The notes beneath the pieces were generated by a model. The model saw only the letters and a list, made by a program, of their open reading frames with translations. It ran no database searches and was not told the DNA's origin. Below are positions 40,521 through 49,136 of a DNA stretch of 64,000 nt, one piece after another. The stretch is from CAMAVH01 sp036500145 (lineage in GTDB: Bacteria; Pseudomonadota; Alphaproteobacteria; SMXQ01): NCBI GenBank assembly GCA_036500145.1, contig DASYCO010000057.1:26310-90309 (forward strand), written 5' to 3'. Position numbers and translations under genes: made by a program. The first letter of the stretch is position 1; each line of letters begins with the position of its first letter.

Positions 40521-42412
40521 TCTGTGGCCTCCAAAGGGATTGTAAGATTCACAGTTTCACCTTTCTCGCCCACGATTAGGACGATTGCCGGACAGGCTTC
40601 AACTATCAACTCTGTCGAAAGCCAACACATTTGGCTGATGTCCGTTCGACTAGGGGTGGCAGAAGAGCCCTCGGGGTGTGAGTGCCATTCGCCGACATAT
40701 CGGACCTGACCCATGGTTTTGGCATGGATGTCCTCGATGTTTGCTGACGTGCCTTGAACTCCTCGTTCGAATCCGCTGGGATCACCTTTACTGTCGGCTG
40801 GCGCCGGCAAAGCGTCGACGAGATGGATCGATTTGGCGACTCGATCCACGACTCCAGCCAGCAGTCCTCCGGTCTCGTTGGGCAGCTCGGATACGCGCAA
40901 AGCCCGAATCGTCCGCAGCAGGCCTTCGTCGACGGTGACCATCCAGTCGTCAATGGCCATTCGGTGCGTGGCCTTCTCGCCATTTTCTGTGATGCGGTTG
41001 ACGTTTCCTCCAGATCCAAGCGTCCATATCGCTATTTGTGCTTGTGGATCATCCATAAACTCAGCCACGGCGCCGGCGGCGATGGCGCTGAGCATACTTG
41101 CCCGATGTTGGGGAATCCGGTTCGTCAAGGAGCGGCAAGATCCGGAATAACGCACACCTTCGGGCGCCTCCAGATGGCCAGCCAACTCGGGCTTATTGAG
41201 CATCAGGCGGTAATATTGTGCCTCAAGGTCGCGGAGTGTGACCGTCCTTCCGCTGTCTTCGGCCAGCATTACGAGCGCGGTGCCCGCCGGGTTGAAGAAG
41301 ACGGAGAATCGGCGTGACGTCGATTCGATGTCGCTGAGATGTCGGCCGACCGCTACCGAGGCTGATGCATCGAGAATCAGGTCAGCCGCAGATAGCCTTG
41401 CTAAGGCGCTGCTAGACGATTCTACGCCAAGTGCGTCGATGGCCAGCCACTCCGCGACGGTCTGATCTTGAGCAATCGTACAGAGATGCTCGGCCAGGGC
41501 GTTCGCCTTAAGTTGCCCGACGGCGTATGGCAGTAACGCGTGACGGGCAAGATTGTGCGGCAGTAGGTGATCGTGATCGAGAATCGCCCATTTAAAGGCC
41601 CCTTCGCGGACGAGGGTTTCCGCTAACTGCGATCCCAGCGATCCGGCACCGACCATGGCGATCTGGCGATCATCAGGTGCGGGACGACCCGATATTTCAG
41701 CCGCCAACTCTCTGTTGAAAGCGACATGGAGGTCGAGCGGCTGAACGGAAACATTCTTTCCGAGACCAGGGCCGTTCGTCGAAACTCCGACTAACGGAAG
41801 GAAGGCACCAGCCTGACCAGGCGATGCAAGCCACCCAAGAGTGTTCCCCGCATCACCAATCGAAGGAACAATGAGGAACGCGCGGCGATCGACGCCGATA
41901 TGTTCTCCGGTATCTGGCCGGACGATGTCGAAGGCTACCGCAAGAGCTAAGTGAGAATCGAGGCGCTGTTTTGCCTCCGTGCTTATCCCTGCCCAGTTCG
42001 TAAACCACCTTTTCAAGATGGGCATGAGATCTATGCCGATTTTGTTTAGTTCGGCGGCAAGTTCAGCCAAGTTCTGTGGCAAGCGTCGTAGCCTGCCCAT
42101 TTCTCGCGGTTGGCCTTGAAGTCCCAATACGACAAGCTTCACAAGCCCCTGAGAGACTTCTGACGTCGGGACGGCAATTACGACCTGAGGTTCGGTACCG
42201 TTATTTTTATGAGCGTAGGCCGAAAGTTCAATTGGCTCCTCGGTTTTACTGAAACAATCGGGGGGTACGACCAGTGCATAACCGAGGTTACGGGAAATTG
42301 GCCGTTCAACTTGCGCGCATCCGCCATGTAGGCCGTTGTCATAGGTATAGAGGCTTCCCACTTCGTCAACTCGACGGCGAGCCGGCCGTGGTATCCGCGT
42401 TCGGCCGTCCAT
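40517..42412 (-). CDS. E1 (ThiF-like) - JAB (DUB-like) fusion, 5' end derived from repeat
   Basis: A 631-residue fusion. The E1 adenylation domain (about 248-470) has the Rossmann loop GAGSLGSQLAE (255-265), acidic LDHDHLLPHN (278-287), the NLARH motif, and a candidate catalytic Cys in SGSCRSLTNRIP (C426). The C-terminal JAB/JAMM domain (505-631) has Glu in NETGGLLAG (E513), HSHP (577-580) and PSRTD (587-591), a complete E...HxHPx7SxxD zinc peptidase motif. Residues 1-39 are encoded by sequence that is also found behind the other autotransporter copy, so the native N-terminus is probably lost or starts later. There is no E2-like HPN..C signature in the remaining 210-residue pre-E1 region. Confidence 0.85.
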   Translation of the reverse strand: MDGRTRIPRPARRRVDEVGSLYTYDNGLHGGCAQVERPISRNLGYALVVPPDCFSKTEEPIELSAYAHKNNGTEPQVVIAVPTSEVSQGLVKLVVLGLQGQPREMGRLRRLPQNLAELAAELNKIGIDLMPILKRWFTNWAGISTEAKQRLDSHLALAVAFDIVRPDTGEHIGVDRRAFLIVPSIGDAGNTLGWLASPGQAGAFLPLVGVSTNGPGLGKNVSVQPLDLHVAFNRELAAEISGRPAPDDRQIAMVGAGSLGSQLAETLVREGAFKWAILDHDHLLPHNLARHALLPYAVGQLKANALAEHLCTIAQDQTVAEWLAIDALGVESSSSALARLSAADLILDASASVAVGRHLSDIESTSRRFSVFFNPAGTALVMLAEDSGRTVTLRDLEAQYYRLMLNKPELAGHLEAPEGVRYSGSCRSLTNRIPQHRASMLSAIAAGAVAEFMDDPQAQIAIWTLGSGGNVNRITENGEKATHRMAIDDWMVTVDEGLLRTIRALRVSELPNETGGLLAGVVDRVAKSIHLVDALPAPADSKGDPSGFERGVQGTSANIEDIHAKTMGQVRYVGEWHSHPEGSSATPSRTDISQMCWLSTELIVEACPAIVLIVGEKGETVNLTIPLEATE

Positions 42413-45400
42413 TCACCAGGTGAAGTTCAGGCTGGCGCTCACGGCATGGCTGCTGTCGGCGGCGTTGAGCGTGCCGTCGTAGCGCAGCGACAGGGTCACG
42501 CCGTCGTCGAGCCGGGCGGCAAGGCCGAGCCCGATCAGCGCGCTGTCGCGGTTCATCTCCGCGCCCTGCACGGTGAAGCCGCTGCCCGGCGCGGCGTCGA
42601 AGCCCGCCGTGACCGGCCGCGCCGTGTCGGCATAGTCGTGCACCCAGCCGACGCGGCCGAGCAGCGCCAGCGGAGAGGCCAGGCCGACGTCGGCGTCATG
42701 GTCGAGCTGCAGGCCGAAGATGCTGCGCAGCGCTTCGGTGGTCTCGCCGGCGACGGCGAGATCGAGCTCGCCGGCGCCCGTTTCGGTGAAGCCGCCCCGG
42801 TCGGCACGGCTCGCCTCCAGGCCGAGGAAGGGCGTCGCCGTGGTCTGCCGGTCGAGCGCCACGGCATAGCCGGCCTCCAGGCTGGCCAGCAGCTGGTGCG
42901 CCGCGGCGTCGCCGTTCGCCGTCGCGCCGATGAAGTCGATCGGGCGTTCGACCGCGTTGTCGGCGTAGCCGTAGCCCAGCGAGCCCTGCAGATAGAAGGC
43001 GCTCGGCTGATAGCTGCCATAGACGGCGAGCTGATAGCTCTTGGCCGTCGCCTTGCCGAGGCCGCCCGCGGCGTTCAGCTTGGTCTCGCCGTAGCCGCCG
43101 GCGAGGCCGGCGACGAGGTCGCGGCCGAAGCGCCGGTCCAGACCCGCCGCGCCGCCGCCGCCGGAGTAGCTCAAAGCGGCGCTGTCGGCGTCGCCGTCGA
43201 TGTCGCCGGTCACGCCGCCGCCACTCATCCAGGCCGTCCAGGGCCCGAGGCGCACCGGCGGCGCCGCCTGCGCCGTCTCGTCGGCGCTGGCGAGCTGCGT
43301 CATGGCCGCCGCGAGGTTGACGCGCTGGCCCCTCGCGTTCGCGCCTTGGGCAAGCGCGTCACCGCCGCGCGCATAGCCGGCCTGCTGGCCGACCGTGCTC
43401 AGGAAGCGCTGGCCCGCTAGCATGGCCACTGTATCGAGGCCGCCATAGATCTCGCCGGACATCTGAGTGAAGGCGTGGTTCGCCTGCGCCGCCGACAGGC
43501 CGGTGAGCGTGGCGACGGCCGTGGCCAGCTGCCCGTTGGCGGCGACCTGATCCAGCGTCGTCGCCACGGCCTGCTGGTTGCCCGTCGCCGCTACGTCGGC
43601 GAAGCTGACGTCGTTGCGGGTGAGGGTCAGGCCGACGTCGCGGAAGTTGTAGGTCAGGCTCGGCGTCAGGAAGGCGAGGTTCGAGGTGACGGCGTCGAAC
43701 CTGCCGGTGACGCTGCCGAAGGCGCTGTTCAGGATGGTGTAGTTGGTGGCGGCGGAATAGCTGCCGGTCTCGGCCAGCACGCGGACGGTGCCGCCGTTGA
43801 TCGTCACGTTGCCGTTGGCGTTGATGCGGTCCGACTGCCCTGCCGCGTTCACTTCCACCTCGTAGGCCGAGCCGGGGTTGAAGGTGACGGACCTGGCGAC
43901 AATGATCGTGCCGATCGAGTTGCCCGGCGCGAAGGTGCCGAAGGCGAACACGTCGCCGTTGATGGCGCCCGACCCGCCGAGCGTGCCGGCGGCGTTGACC
44001 GTCACGTCGCTCAGCGTGGTGCCGTTGATGCGCAGCGTGCCGGCATCCACCGTCGTGCCGCCGGTGAAGATGTTCGTGCCGGTGAGATTGAGCGTGCCGC
44101 TGCCGTCCTTTGTCAGGCCGCCAGTGCTGGTGATGTCGCCGGAGACCGTCGTGTCGCCGGCGCCGCCGACCGTCAGGTCCTGGCCGGTGCTGCCGATGCT
44201 GCCGCTCAGCGTCAGGCTGACCCCGCTGTTGGCGTCGATGCGCGACGCGGCGGCCAGCGTGAGGTCATTGGCGAGCGCTGCGGTGGCGTCGCCGCGCAGC
44301 GTGCCGCCGTCCAGCGTCACGCCGCCGCTGCCGAGGGCGTCGGTCGCGCTGACGGCGAGCGTGCCGGCGCTGACCGTGGTGCCGCCGCTGTAGCTGTTGG
44401 CGCCGGTCAGCGTCAGCGTGCCGGTGCCGGTCTTGGTCAGGTGGCCGGTGCCGTCGATGTCGCCGGCGTAGCTGGTCGTCGCGCTCTGATCGACCACCAG
44501 CTCGCCGGCGCCAAGCGCGACCGTGCCGCCGGCGCCCGACAGGCTGCCGACGATCTGGTTGAAGCCGTCAAGATCGAAGCTGCCGCCATCGACGGTCAAC
44601 GCGCCGCTGGCCGCCAGGCGATCGTTGCCGCCGAGCGCCAACGTGCCGGCCGTCACTGTGGTGCCGCCGCTGTAGGTATTGACGCCGGTCAGCGTCAGCG
44701 TGCCGCTGCCGTCCTGATTGACTGATCCGTTGCCCGTGATTGCGTTACCCACGACCTGGGCCGTCGCCTGATCGAAGGTCAAGCTGCCGCCGTTGACCGC
44801 TATGTTACCGGTGATGGTCGAACCGGCCTGCAAAGTGAGCGTGTTGGCGCCGCCGGTGAAGGTGATGGCATTGGCGCGGGTCGTCCCGTCGCCGTCGAGG
44901 CCGCCGGCGATGGTGCCGCTGTTGGTGATGGTCAGGTCCGAGCCGACGACGCCGGAGCCACCGGCACCGCCTAAGACGCCACCGCCGCCATTGCCGCCAG
45001 AGATGGTTCCTTCATTGCTGAGACGCGCGTCAGAATCCGTAAAATAGATACCGGCGCCACCATTGCCGCCGTTGGCGTTGGGACCGAAAACAGTGGGAGT
45101 GCCATTGCCGCCGGCGCCGCCGGTGACGGCATTGGCATTCTGGATCGTTATGTCCCCGCTGCCGTGGAAGGAAAGGCCCACGCCGCCGCCGCCGCCGCCG
45201 CCGCCCCAGGTGGCGGAAGTCCCATTACCGCCAGCGCCGCCCGTTATGTCGGCCTCGACGCTCAGGATGGCACTTCCGAGCGACACGAATCCCGCGCCGC
45301 CGCCGCCGCCGCCGCCGCCGGCAGCACCGCTGCCACCGTTGCCACCACGGCCCCCGACGATGCTGCTGCCAATCGTGGAAACGGTGCCGATGCCACCATC

Positions 45401-45910
45401 GCCGCCGCCGCCGCCGCCGCCGCCGTGGACGTTTCCACTGGCATCATTGCCGTTAATGCCGATTCCACCCCCATCGCCACCGGGTGTTCCAACCCCGCTG
45501 GCCGGTCCGCCTGTACCGACGGTTGCCGGTGCCGACACGAGATTGCCGCCGCCTCCACCCCCACCAACCGTACCCCCATTGTCTCCGTTCATGCCCGGCG
45601 CACCGCCGCCAATGCCGCAGCAACCACCGCCGTCGTCGCGTGGGGCACCGCCGGCGGCGCCGTTGGCATTGCTGTCAGTGCCGTCGCTGCCGGTGCCGCC
45701 GTTGCCGCCGGTACTCCGGACTGTTCGATTTGCACCGCCGTTGCCGCCGGATCCGCCGGCAAGGGCCGGCGCCGCCACCAGTGTCATCGCCAGGGTGGAT
45801 GCACCGGCCAAAATCACGGCCTTTGCGACGACCGCATTGGCTCTCATTCTGGCGCTGGAAGCCTGGATGGCCTGCGGCGCGCGGCGTGCCGCGCGCGAGG
45901 TCTGACGCAC
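42413..45910 (-). CDS. Autotransporter with Gly-rich passenger and PATR beta-helix (copy 1)
   Basis: A surface protein of 1165 residues from the GTG at 45910, with GGGGGA upstream, the same start as copy 2. It has an extended signal (residues about 1-51, ending APALA). The passenger begins Gly/Asn rich (GGNGG repeats to about 310) and continues with autotransporter-associated repeats such as GSGTLTLTGVNTYSGGTTV, TGTLTLTGANSYSGGTT and GTLGGSGAINGDVFAFGTFA. The C-terminal 280 residues are the translocating beta-barrel (PWTAWMSGGGVTGDIDGD, GAAGLDRRFGRDLVAGLAGG) ending in NFTW. A longer open frame to 46048 is not supported. It is likely an adhesin or aggregation factor. Confidence 0.9.
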   Translation of the reverse strand: MRQTSRAARRAPQAIQASSARMRANAVVAKAVILAGASTLAMTLVAAPALAGGSGGNGGANRTVRSTGGNGGTGSDGTDSNANGAAGGAPRDDGGGCCGIGGGAPGMNGDNGGTVGGGGGGGNLVSAPATVGTGGPASGVGTPGGDGGGIGINGNDASGNVHGGGGGGGGDGGIGTVSTIGSSIVGGRGGNGGSGAAGGGGGGGGAGFVSLGSAILSVEADITGGAGGNGTSATWGGGGGGGGVGLSFHGSGDITIQNANAVTGGAGGNGTPTVFGPNANGGNGGAGIYFTDSDARLSNEGTISGGNGGGGVLGGAGGSGVVGSDLTITNSGTIAGGLDGDGTTRANAITFTGGANTLTLQAGSTITGNIAVNGGSLTFDQATAQVVGNAITGNGSVNQDGSGTLTLTGVNTYSGGTTVTAGTLALGGNDRLAASGALTVDGGSFDLDGFNQIVGSLSGAGGTVALGAGELVVDQSATTSYAGDIDGTGHLTKTGTGTLTLTGANSYSGGTTVSAGTLAVSATDALGSGGVTLDGGTLRGDATAALANDLTLAAASRIDANSGVSLTLSGSIGSTGQDLTVGGAGDTTVSGDITSTGGLTKDGSGTLNLTGTNIFTGGTTVDAGTLRINGTTLSDVTVNAAGTLGGSGAINGDVFAFGTFAPGNSIGTIIVARSVTFNPGSAYEVEVNAAGQSDRINANGNVTINGGTVRVLAETGSYSAATNYTILNSAFGSVTGRFDAVTSNLAFLTPSLTYNFRDVGLTLTRNDVSFADVAATGNQQAVATTLDQVAANGQLATAVATLTGLSAAQANHAFTQMSGEIYGGLDTVAMLAGQRFLSTVGQQAGYARGGDALAQGANARGQRVNLAAAMTQLASADETAQAAPPVRLGPWTAWMSGGGVTGDIDGDADSAALSYSGGGGAAGLDRRFGRDLVAGLAGGYGETKLNAAGGLGKATAKSYQLAVYGSYQPSAFYLQGSLGYGYADNAVERPIDFIGATANGDAAAHQLLASLEAGYAVALDRQTTATPFLGLEASRADRGGFTETGAGELDLAVAGETTEALRSIFGLQLDHDADVGLASPLALLGRVGWVHDYADTARPVTAGFDAAPGSGFTVQGAEMNRDSALIGLGLAARLDDGVTLSLRYDGTLNAADSSHAVSASLNFTW

Positions 45911-46102
45911 TGAACGATCCCCCGTGTTGCGGCGCGAAGGCTGTCTCCCCGCGCCTCGCTCGTCCCTGCGTCGCAAGCCAGAATGGCTTGCTCTCGCCGG
46001 GGCGACGGCGGGCAAAGCCCCGCGCGGCGCAAGCCTGGCGAGAGGCATTCTTGCCTGCGGCGCGAGTATCTCTATTGGGGATGCGGAGTTTTAGCCCCCT
46101 AT
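45911..46102 (-). promoter_or_regulatory. Autotransporter leader with conserved inverted repeats
   Basis: Between luxR and the autotransporter start. Two hairpins recur in the copy-2 leader: GCAAGCCA-GAA-TGGCTTGC at 45973-45991 (copy 2 has GCAAGCC-n5-GGCTTGC at 57112-57130) and AGGCA-n4-TGCCT near 46042-46056. A further CCCCCT-ATTC-AGGGGG (46095-46110) overlaps the luxR stop. They may be a regulator operator or mRNA leader structures. Confidence 0.55.
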
Positions 46103-46954
46103 TCAGGGGGGAGGGCGTCCAAGCCAGAGCGCCATCAAGGCGTTACGGCTGGACACGCCGTATTTTCGGAAGATGCGCTTCACATGGCCATGCGCCGTGT
46201 GGGGACTCTGCCCCACGGCGGCGGCGATCTGCTTTTCCGTCACCCCCTGCAGCAGGCCCTGCAGGATGCGCCGCTCGGTCGGCGTGAGTGGCGCGGAGGC
46301 GACGCCCAGCCCTTCGCCCAGCATCTGCAGGCGGTAAAACCAGCGCAGGCTGCGCAGGGCATAGGCGACGATGTCACGCTCCGCCGTGCCGAAGGGCTCT
46401 TGGCCAAGGTTGCGATAGAAGCCGAAATAGGTTTCGGCGTCCTCGTTGATCGGGATGCCGACCCAGATCGCGTCGCGGTAGCCGGCGCCGAGATAGAAGG
46501 TGCGGTAGTAGTCGCCCTCGAACCAGTTCTCCGGCGCCAGCTCTACCAGACGGTTGACGCGATACTGCCCGGACAGCTCGACGTTGCGGAATACGGTGAC
46601 GTCCACAACGCCCGCGTCCAGCATGTCCGCCTGCTCCTTGGCCTTCCGCTCGATCAGCGGGGTCGGATGGAGCCGGCGGACGGCGCGCGGACGCCAGCCC
46701 TTGACCGGATCTTCGGGTTGCGGGTCGCCCAGCCGCACCGCGCCGATCCAGACGGCGTTCTGCGCGCCGATCAGGCCGCAGACGCCGGACAGCAAATGGT
46801 TGCGCGCCTCTTCCACGTGCGCGGCCTCGAAATCGGCCAGCGTGTCCCACAACGCGTGAACACGGTCCTGCATGTGCCGGTCGATAGGCGCGGAACCGGT
46901 AGACGCAGAATCGGGAGGCGTGGAACCGGGCGGGCTGGGAGCGGATTCGTCCAT
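46103..46954 (-). CDS. LuxR-family transcriptional regulator
   Basis: A regulator of 283 residues from the ATG at 46954 (an open frame to 47041 adds 29 residues with no ribosome site). The N-terminal half (about 25-200) is a GAF/autoinducer-like domain of unknown ligand, and the C-terminal LuxR helix-turn-helix reads LTPTERRILQGLLQGVTEKQ...AVGQSPHTAHGHVKRIFRKY. It is upstream of autotransporter copy 1 on the same strand, and a decayed version stands at the same place in copy 2, so it is inferred to control the autotransporters. Confidence 0.85.
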   Translation of the reverse strand: MDESAPSPPGSTPPDSASTGSAPIDRHMQDRVHALWDTLADFEAAHVEEARNHLLSGVCGLIGAQNAVWIGAVRLGDPQPEDPVKGWRPRAVRRLHPTPLIERKAKEQADMLDAGVVDVTVFRNVELSGQYRVNRLVELAPENWFEGDYYRTFYLGAGYRDAIWVGIPINEDAETYFGFYRNLGQEPFGTAERDIVAYALRSLRWFYRLQMLGEGLGVASAPLTPTERRILQGLLQGVTEKQIAAAVGQSPHTAHGHVKRIFRKYGVSSRNALMALWLGRPPP

Positions 46955-47132
46955 GCCGATGATATTCAGGTCCGATGGTGACAACACAACAGGAAAAGCG
47001 CCGGCGGGGCGGGCCATGCGGCATTCATGGAGAGCAACCATAGCGTGTTAGCCGTAGTTCCAATCTGGACGCGCTGGGGGCGGGGCGATTCTAGTCATCA
47101 ATCCGCATGATCTGCATCTGGTTGGCTCGCAT

Positions 47133-47534
47133 CTATGCGGACGCCGATCCAAACCGATTGTCGGCCGCGCTGCCCTTTTGGCAGAGCCAGAACAAGACGA
47201 TGATTGCAAAGAGAACCGTCGCCGCGAGGGCGGCGTAGGCCCATCCATCGGACTTCAGCGCAATCGCCAGGCCCCAGAGCGGCAGGCTGGCCAGAGGCAG
47301 GAGGCCCCACCAGCCTGAACGGCCAGCGTCATGGAGCCGGCGCCAGCCGACTGCCAAAGTCGGAATCAGGGTGGCAAGATTGAAGGCCGAAGCGAGCGGT
47401 GGCCAGATCACCTGCAGCACGATGGTGGCAACGGTGCAGAACAGAGCGAAGTACCAATATTCCGCTCGCGGAGCCCGCCCCCGGAAGGTCGCGTAGTTCT
47501 GGAAGCAAGCTTTGATCGCGTCGATGAAGGTCAT
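47133..47534 (-). CDS. DUF805 membrane protein
   Basis: A 133-residue integral membrane protein, start chosen at ATG 47534 where the DUF805 signature begins: IDAIKACFQNYATFRGRAPR...EYWYF. Four helices follow and the conserved AVGWRRLHDAGRSGWWGLL sits between helices two and three. The family (YhaH/YhaI-like) has no established function. It lies between LuxR and the exonuclease, both on the same strand, with 49 bp to the exonuclease stop. Confidence 0.85.
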   Translation of the reverse strand: MTFIDAIKACFQNYATFRGRAPRAEYWYFALFCTVATIVLQVIWPPLASAFNLATLIPTLAVGWRRLHDAGRSGWWGLLPLASLPLWGLAIALKSDGWAYAALAATVLFAIIVLFWLCQKGSAADNRFGSASA

Positions 47535-47583
47535 GGTCCCCCGGGATGCGCTGTGTCGTGCTGGGAAGCGTAAATCGCTAGTC

Positions 47584-48471
47584 TCAAATGCGTACTGAGA
47601 AGCGGTCATAAGCGGTGATTTCCGTCATGCGCAGGTCGACATCGCGCTGATAAATCTCGGTCCGCAAGAACCTCAATTCGTCCGGGACATCCGCAGCTGC
47701 GACGTCCCTGTACCAAGCTTTTGGCTGAGCAGCGTTGTCGCCATTCCAGTGATAGCCACGGGCCTTGAGGATGTCCTTGAGGTCAAAGGGCGAACCTTCC
47801 GCCCAGATGCGTTGGGTGACCTTGCGCGCATTCTCCAGCAGGGCCGCCAAGGCGAGAACGCCGCTCTTGGGCAAGCGCTCAGCCAGAAGCGCAATGGCTG
47901 CCTGGCAATCAGCCGCGGCGCGATGGCCGTCAAAGAAGAAACCCATGTCGGAGGCGAGGTATCGCAGCTTGCCGCCTGAAAAGCCTTCTGCCGCCCACGG
48001 GACCTGCGACATGGAACATGCCCAGGCCTTGGTCGTGAAGACATCGCTCAGCCTCTCGACAAAGCGCCGATCGAAGTTGGCGTTGTGCGCGATGACGAGA
48101 GAGGCCGGGGCGGCGAATGCCCGCACCTCCGCCAGATCGATGGTCTTGCCGGCAACCAGGGCGTCGTCGATGCCCGTGAGGGCGGTGATCTCAGCAGAGA
48201 TCGGCTGGGCCGGCTGCTGCAGCTGCTCGAAAGCCCGCCCGACCTCGAAGATCCGCCCATCGGCGCTGTAGGTGAAGGGCACCATCGCCAGTTCGATGAT
48301 TTCGTCGCGGGCGGGATCGAGGCCCGTCGTCTCGACATCGAGAAAGATGGCGCGCTTGGTGGGAGTGCCGTCTGCCGGCGTAATCACGCTGCGCGGGCGC
48401 AGGCGCCGCAGCACGCGGTAGTCGCCTGAGGCCTCGAGCGTGGCTGCCATGGCCTCGGTGCCGTCCGTCAC
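47584..48471 (-). CDS. DEDDh 3'-5' exonuclease (DnaQ-like)
   Basis: A 295-residue exonuclease-fold protein. Starting from GTG 48471 (AAGGA about 7 bases upstream), the three Exo motifs are FLDVETTGLDP (Exo I, Asp and Glu), AHNANFDRRFVE (Exo II, Asp) and HRAAADCQAAIAL (Exo III, His and Asp). The last 100 residues (KGVLALAALLENARKVTQR...) are a non-catalytic extension ending FSVRI. It could be a stand-alone DNA repair/RNA-trimming nuclease; no polymerase is present. Lower-G+C accessory setting. Confidence 0.88.
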   Translation of the reverse strand: MTDGTEAMAATLEASGDYRVLRRLRPRSVITPADGTPTKRAIFLDVETTGLDPARDEIIELAMVPFTYSADGRIFEVGRAFEQLQQPAQPISAEITALTGIDDALVAGKTIDLAEVRAFAAPASLVIAHNANFDRRFVERLSDVFTTKAWACSMSQVPWAAEGFSGGKLRYLASDMGFFFDGHRAAADCQAAIALLAERLPKSGVLALAALLENARKVTQRIWAEGSPFDLKDILKARGYHWNGDNAAQPKAWYRDVAAADVPDELRFLRTEIYQRDVDLRMTEITAYDRFSVRI

Positions 48472-48593
48472 AGCTTGATCCTTGTGCGAAAAGGCTGGCG
48501 TCTGGTCGCCGGCCTGAATGGGGATATTGTCCTTATATGCGCAAGCATAGGCTAACGAAAATCACCGCATATCGTATTGACAGCCCAATTAAA

Positions 48594-48608
48594 GTAAGTA
48601 ATACTTAC
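48594..48608. promoter_or_regulatory. Palindrome GTAAGTA-A-TACTTAC upstream of the TA pair
   Basis: Perfect 7-bp arms around a central A at 48594-48608, in an AT-rich stretch 85 bp before the antitoxin start. A candidate regulator site for either the TA operon or the divergent exonuclease. Confidence 0.5.
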
Positions 48609-48651
48609 ATTATGAAGATTGAGGCTCTATAGGGGATTTTTACCATTGATG

Positions 48652-48679
48652 CTGCCAAATGGCAGTCTATATACTGCCA
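48652..48679 (+). promoter_or_regulatory. TA operator: three alternating CTGCCA/TGGCAG half-sites
   Basis: CTGCCA-AA-TGGCAG (48652-48665) and TGGCAGT-CTATAT-ACTGCCA (48660-48679) overlap, giving three half-sites in a row directly before the ribosome site AAGGTGG (48681) and the ATG at 48693. It fits autoregulation by the ParS/Xre-type antitoxin binding as a multimer. Confidence 0.7.
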
Positions 48680-48692
48680 TAAGGTGGTATCA

Positions 48693-49136
48693 ATGGTCTT
48701 ACATCCCTCATCTTCTGTCGGCAATGGCAGCGATTTGACCTTGCCGGCCAACTTGGCCGATGCGGCGACACGCCGACGTCTGACACCAGCTGCGATAGAG
48801 GGGTTTGTCCGCTTGAGCGAACTGTGGCGCCTGACGAACAGCGAGGCCTGCGCGCTGCTGGGAGACATGTCGGAGCGAACTTGGTTTCGCATGAAGGCAT
48901 CGACTTGGAGCGGCGAGCTCACGCAGGACAGCCTGACGCGCATCAGTGCCACCATCGGCATCTTCAAGGGCCTACGCTTGCTGTTTTCGCTGCCGCTGGC
49001 AGATGAATGGGTCAAGCTGGCCAATGCAGGGCCGGTGTTCGGTGGCCGTGCGCCCTACGATGTCATGCGAGATGGCGGTATTCCGGCCATGCTGCAAGTC
49101 CGCCGGCATGTGGATGCGTTGCGCGGCGGGCTCTAA
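48693..49136 (+). CDS. Xre/MbcA/ParS-type antitoxin (DUF2384)
   Basis: A 147-residue antitoxin of a RES-type toxin-antitoxin pair. The core is a helical domain (RLTPAAIEGFVRLSELWRLT, EACALLGDMSERTWFRMK) and the C-terminal DUF2384 part (IGIFKGLRLLFSLP, ADEWVKLANAGPVFGGRAPYDVMRDGG), which fits the ParS/MbcA group that inhibits the toxin's active site. The AAGGTGG site selects the ATG at 48693 over the GTG at 48684. Its stop overlaps the toxin start as TAATG. Confidence 0.9.
   Translation: MVLHPSSSVGNGSDLTLPANLADAATRRRLTPAAIEGFVRLSELWRLTNSEACALLGDMSERTWFRMKASTWSGELTQDSLTRISATIGIFKGLRLLFSLPLADEWVKLANAGPVFGGRAPYDVMRDGGIPAMLQVRRHVDALRGGL

Larger units (their letters stand above)
42297..46370 (-). 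repeat. Direct repeat unit, copy 1 (autotransporter + luxR 3' part)
   Basis: From about 42297 to about 46330-46370 the sequence matches 53048-57493 in the same orientation. It covers 116 bp behind the autotransporter stop, the autotransporter beta-domain and parts of its passenger, the GTG start and leader, and the 3' end of luxR. Passenger middles differ, so the copies differ in length by about 0.4 kb. Confidence 0.9.
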
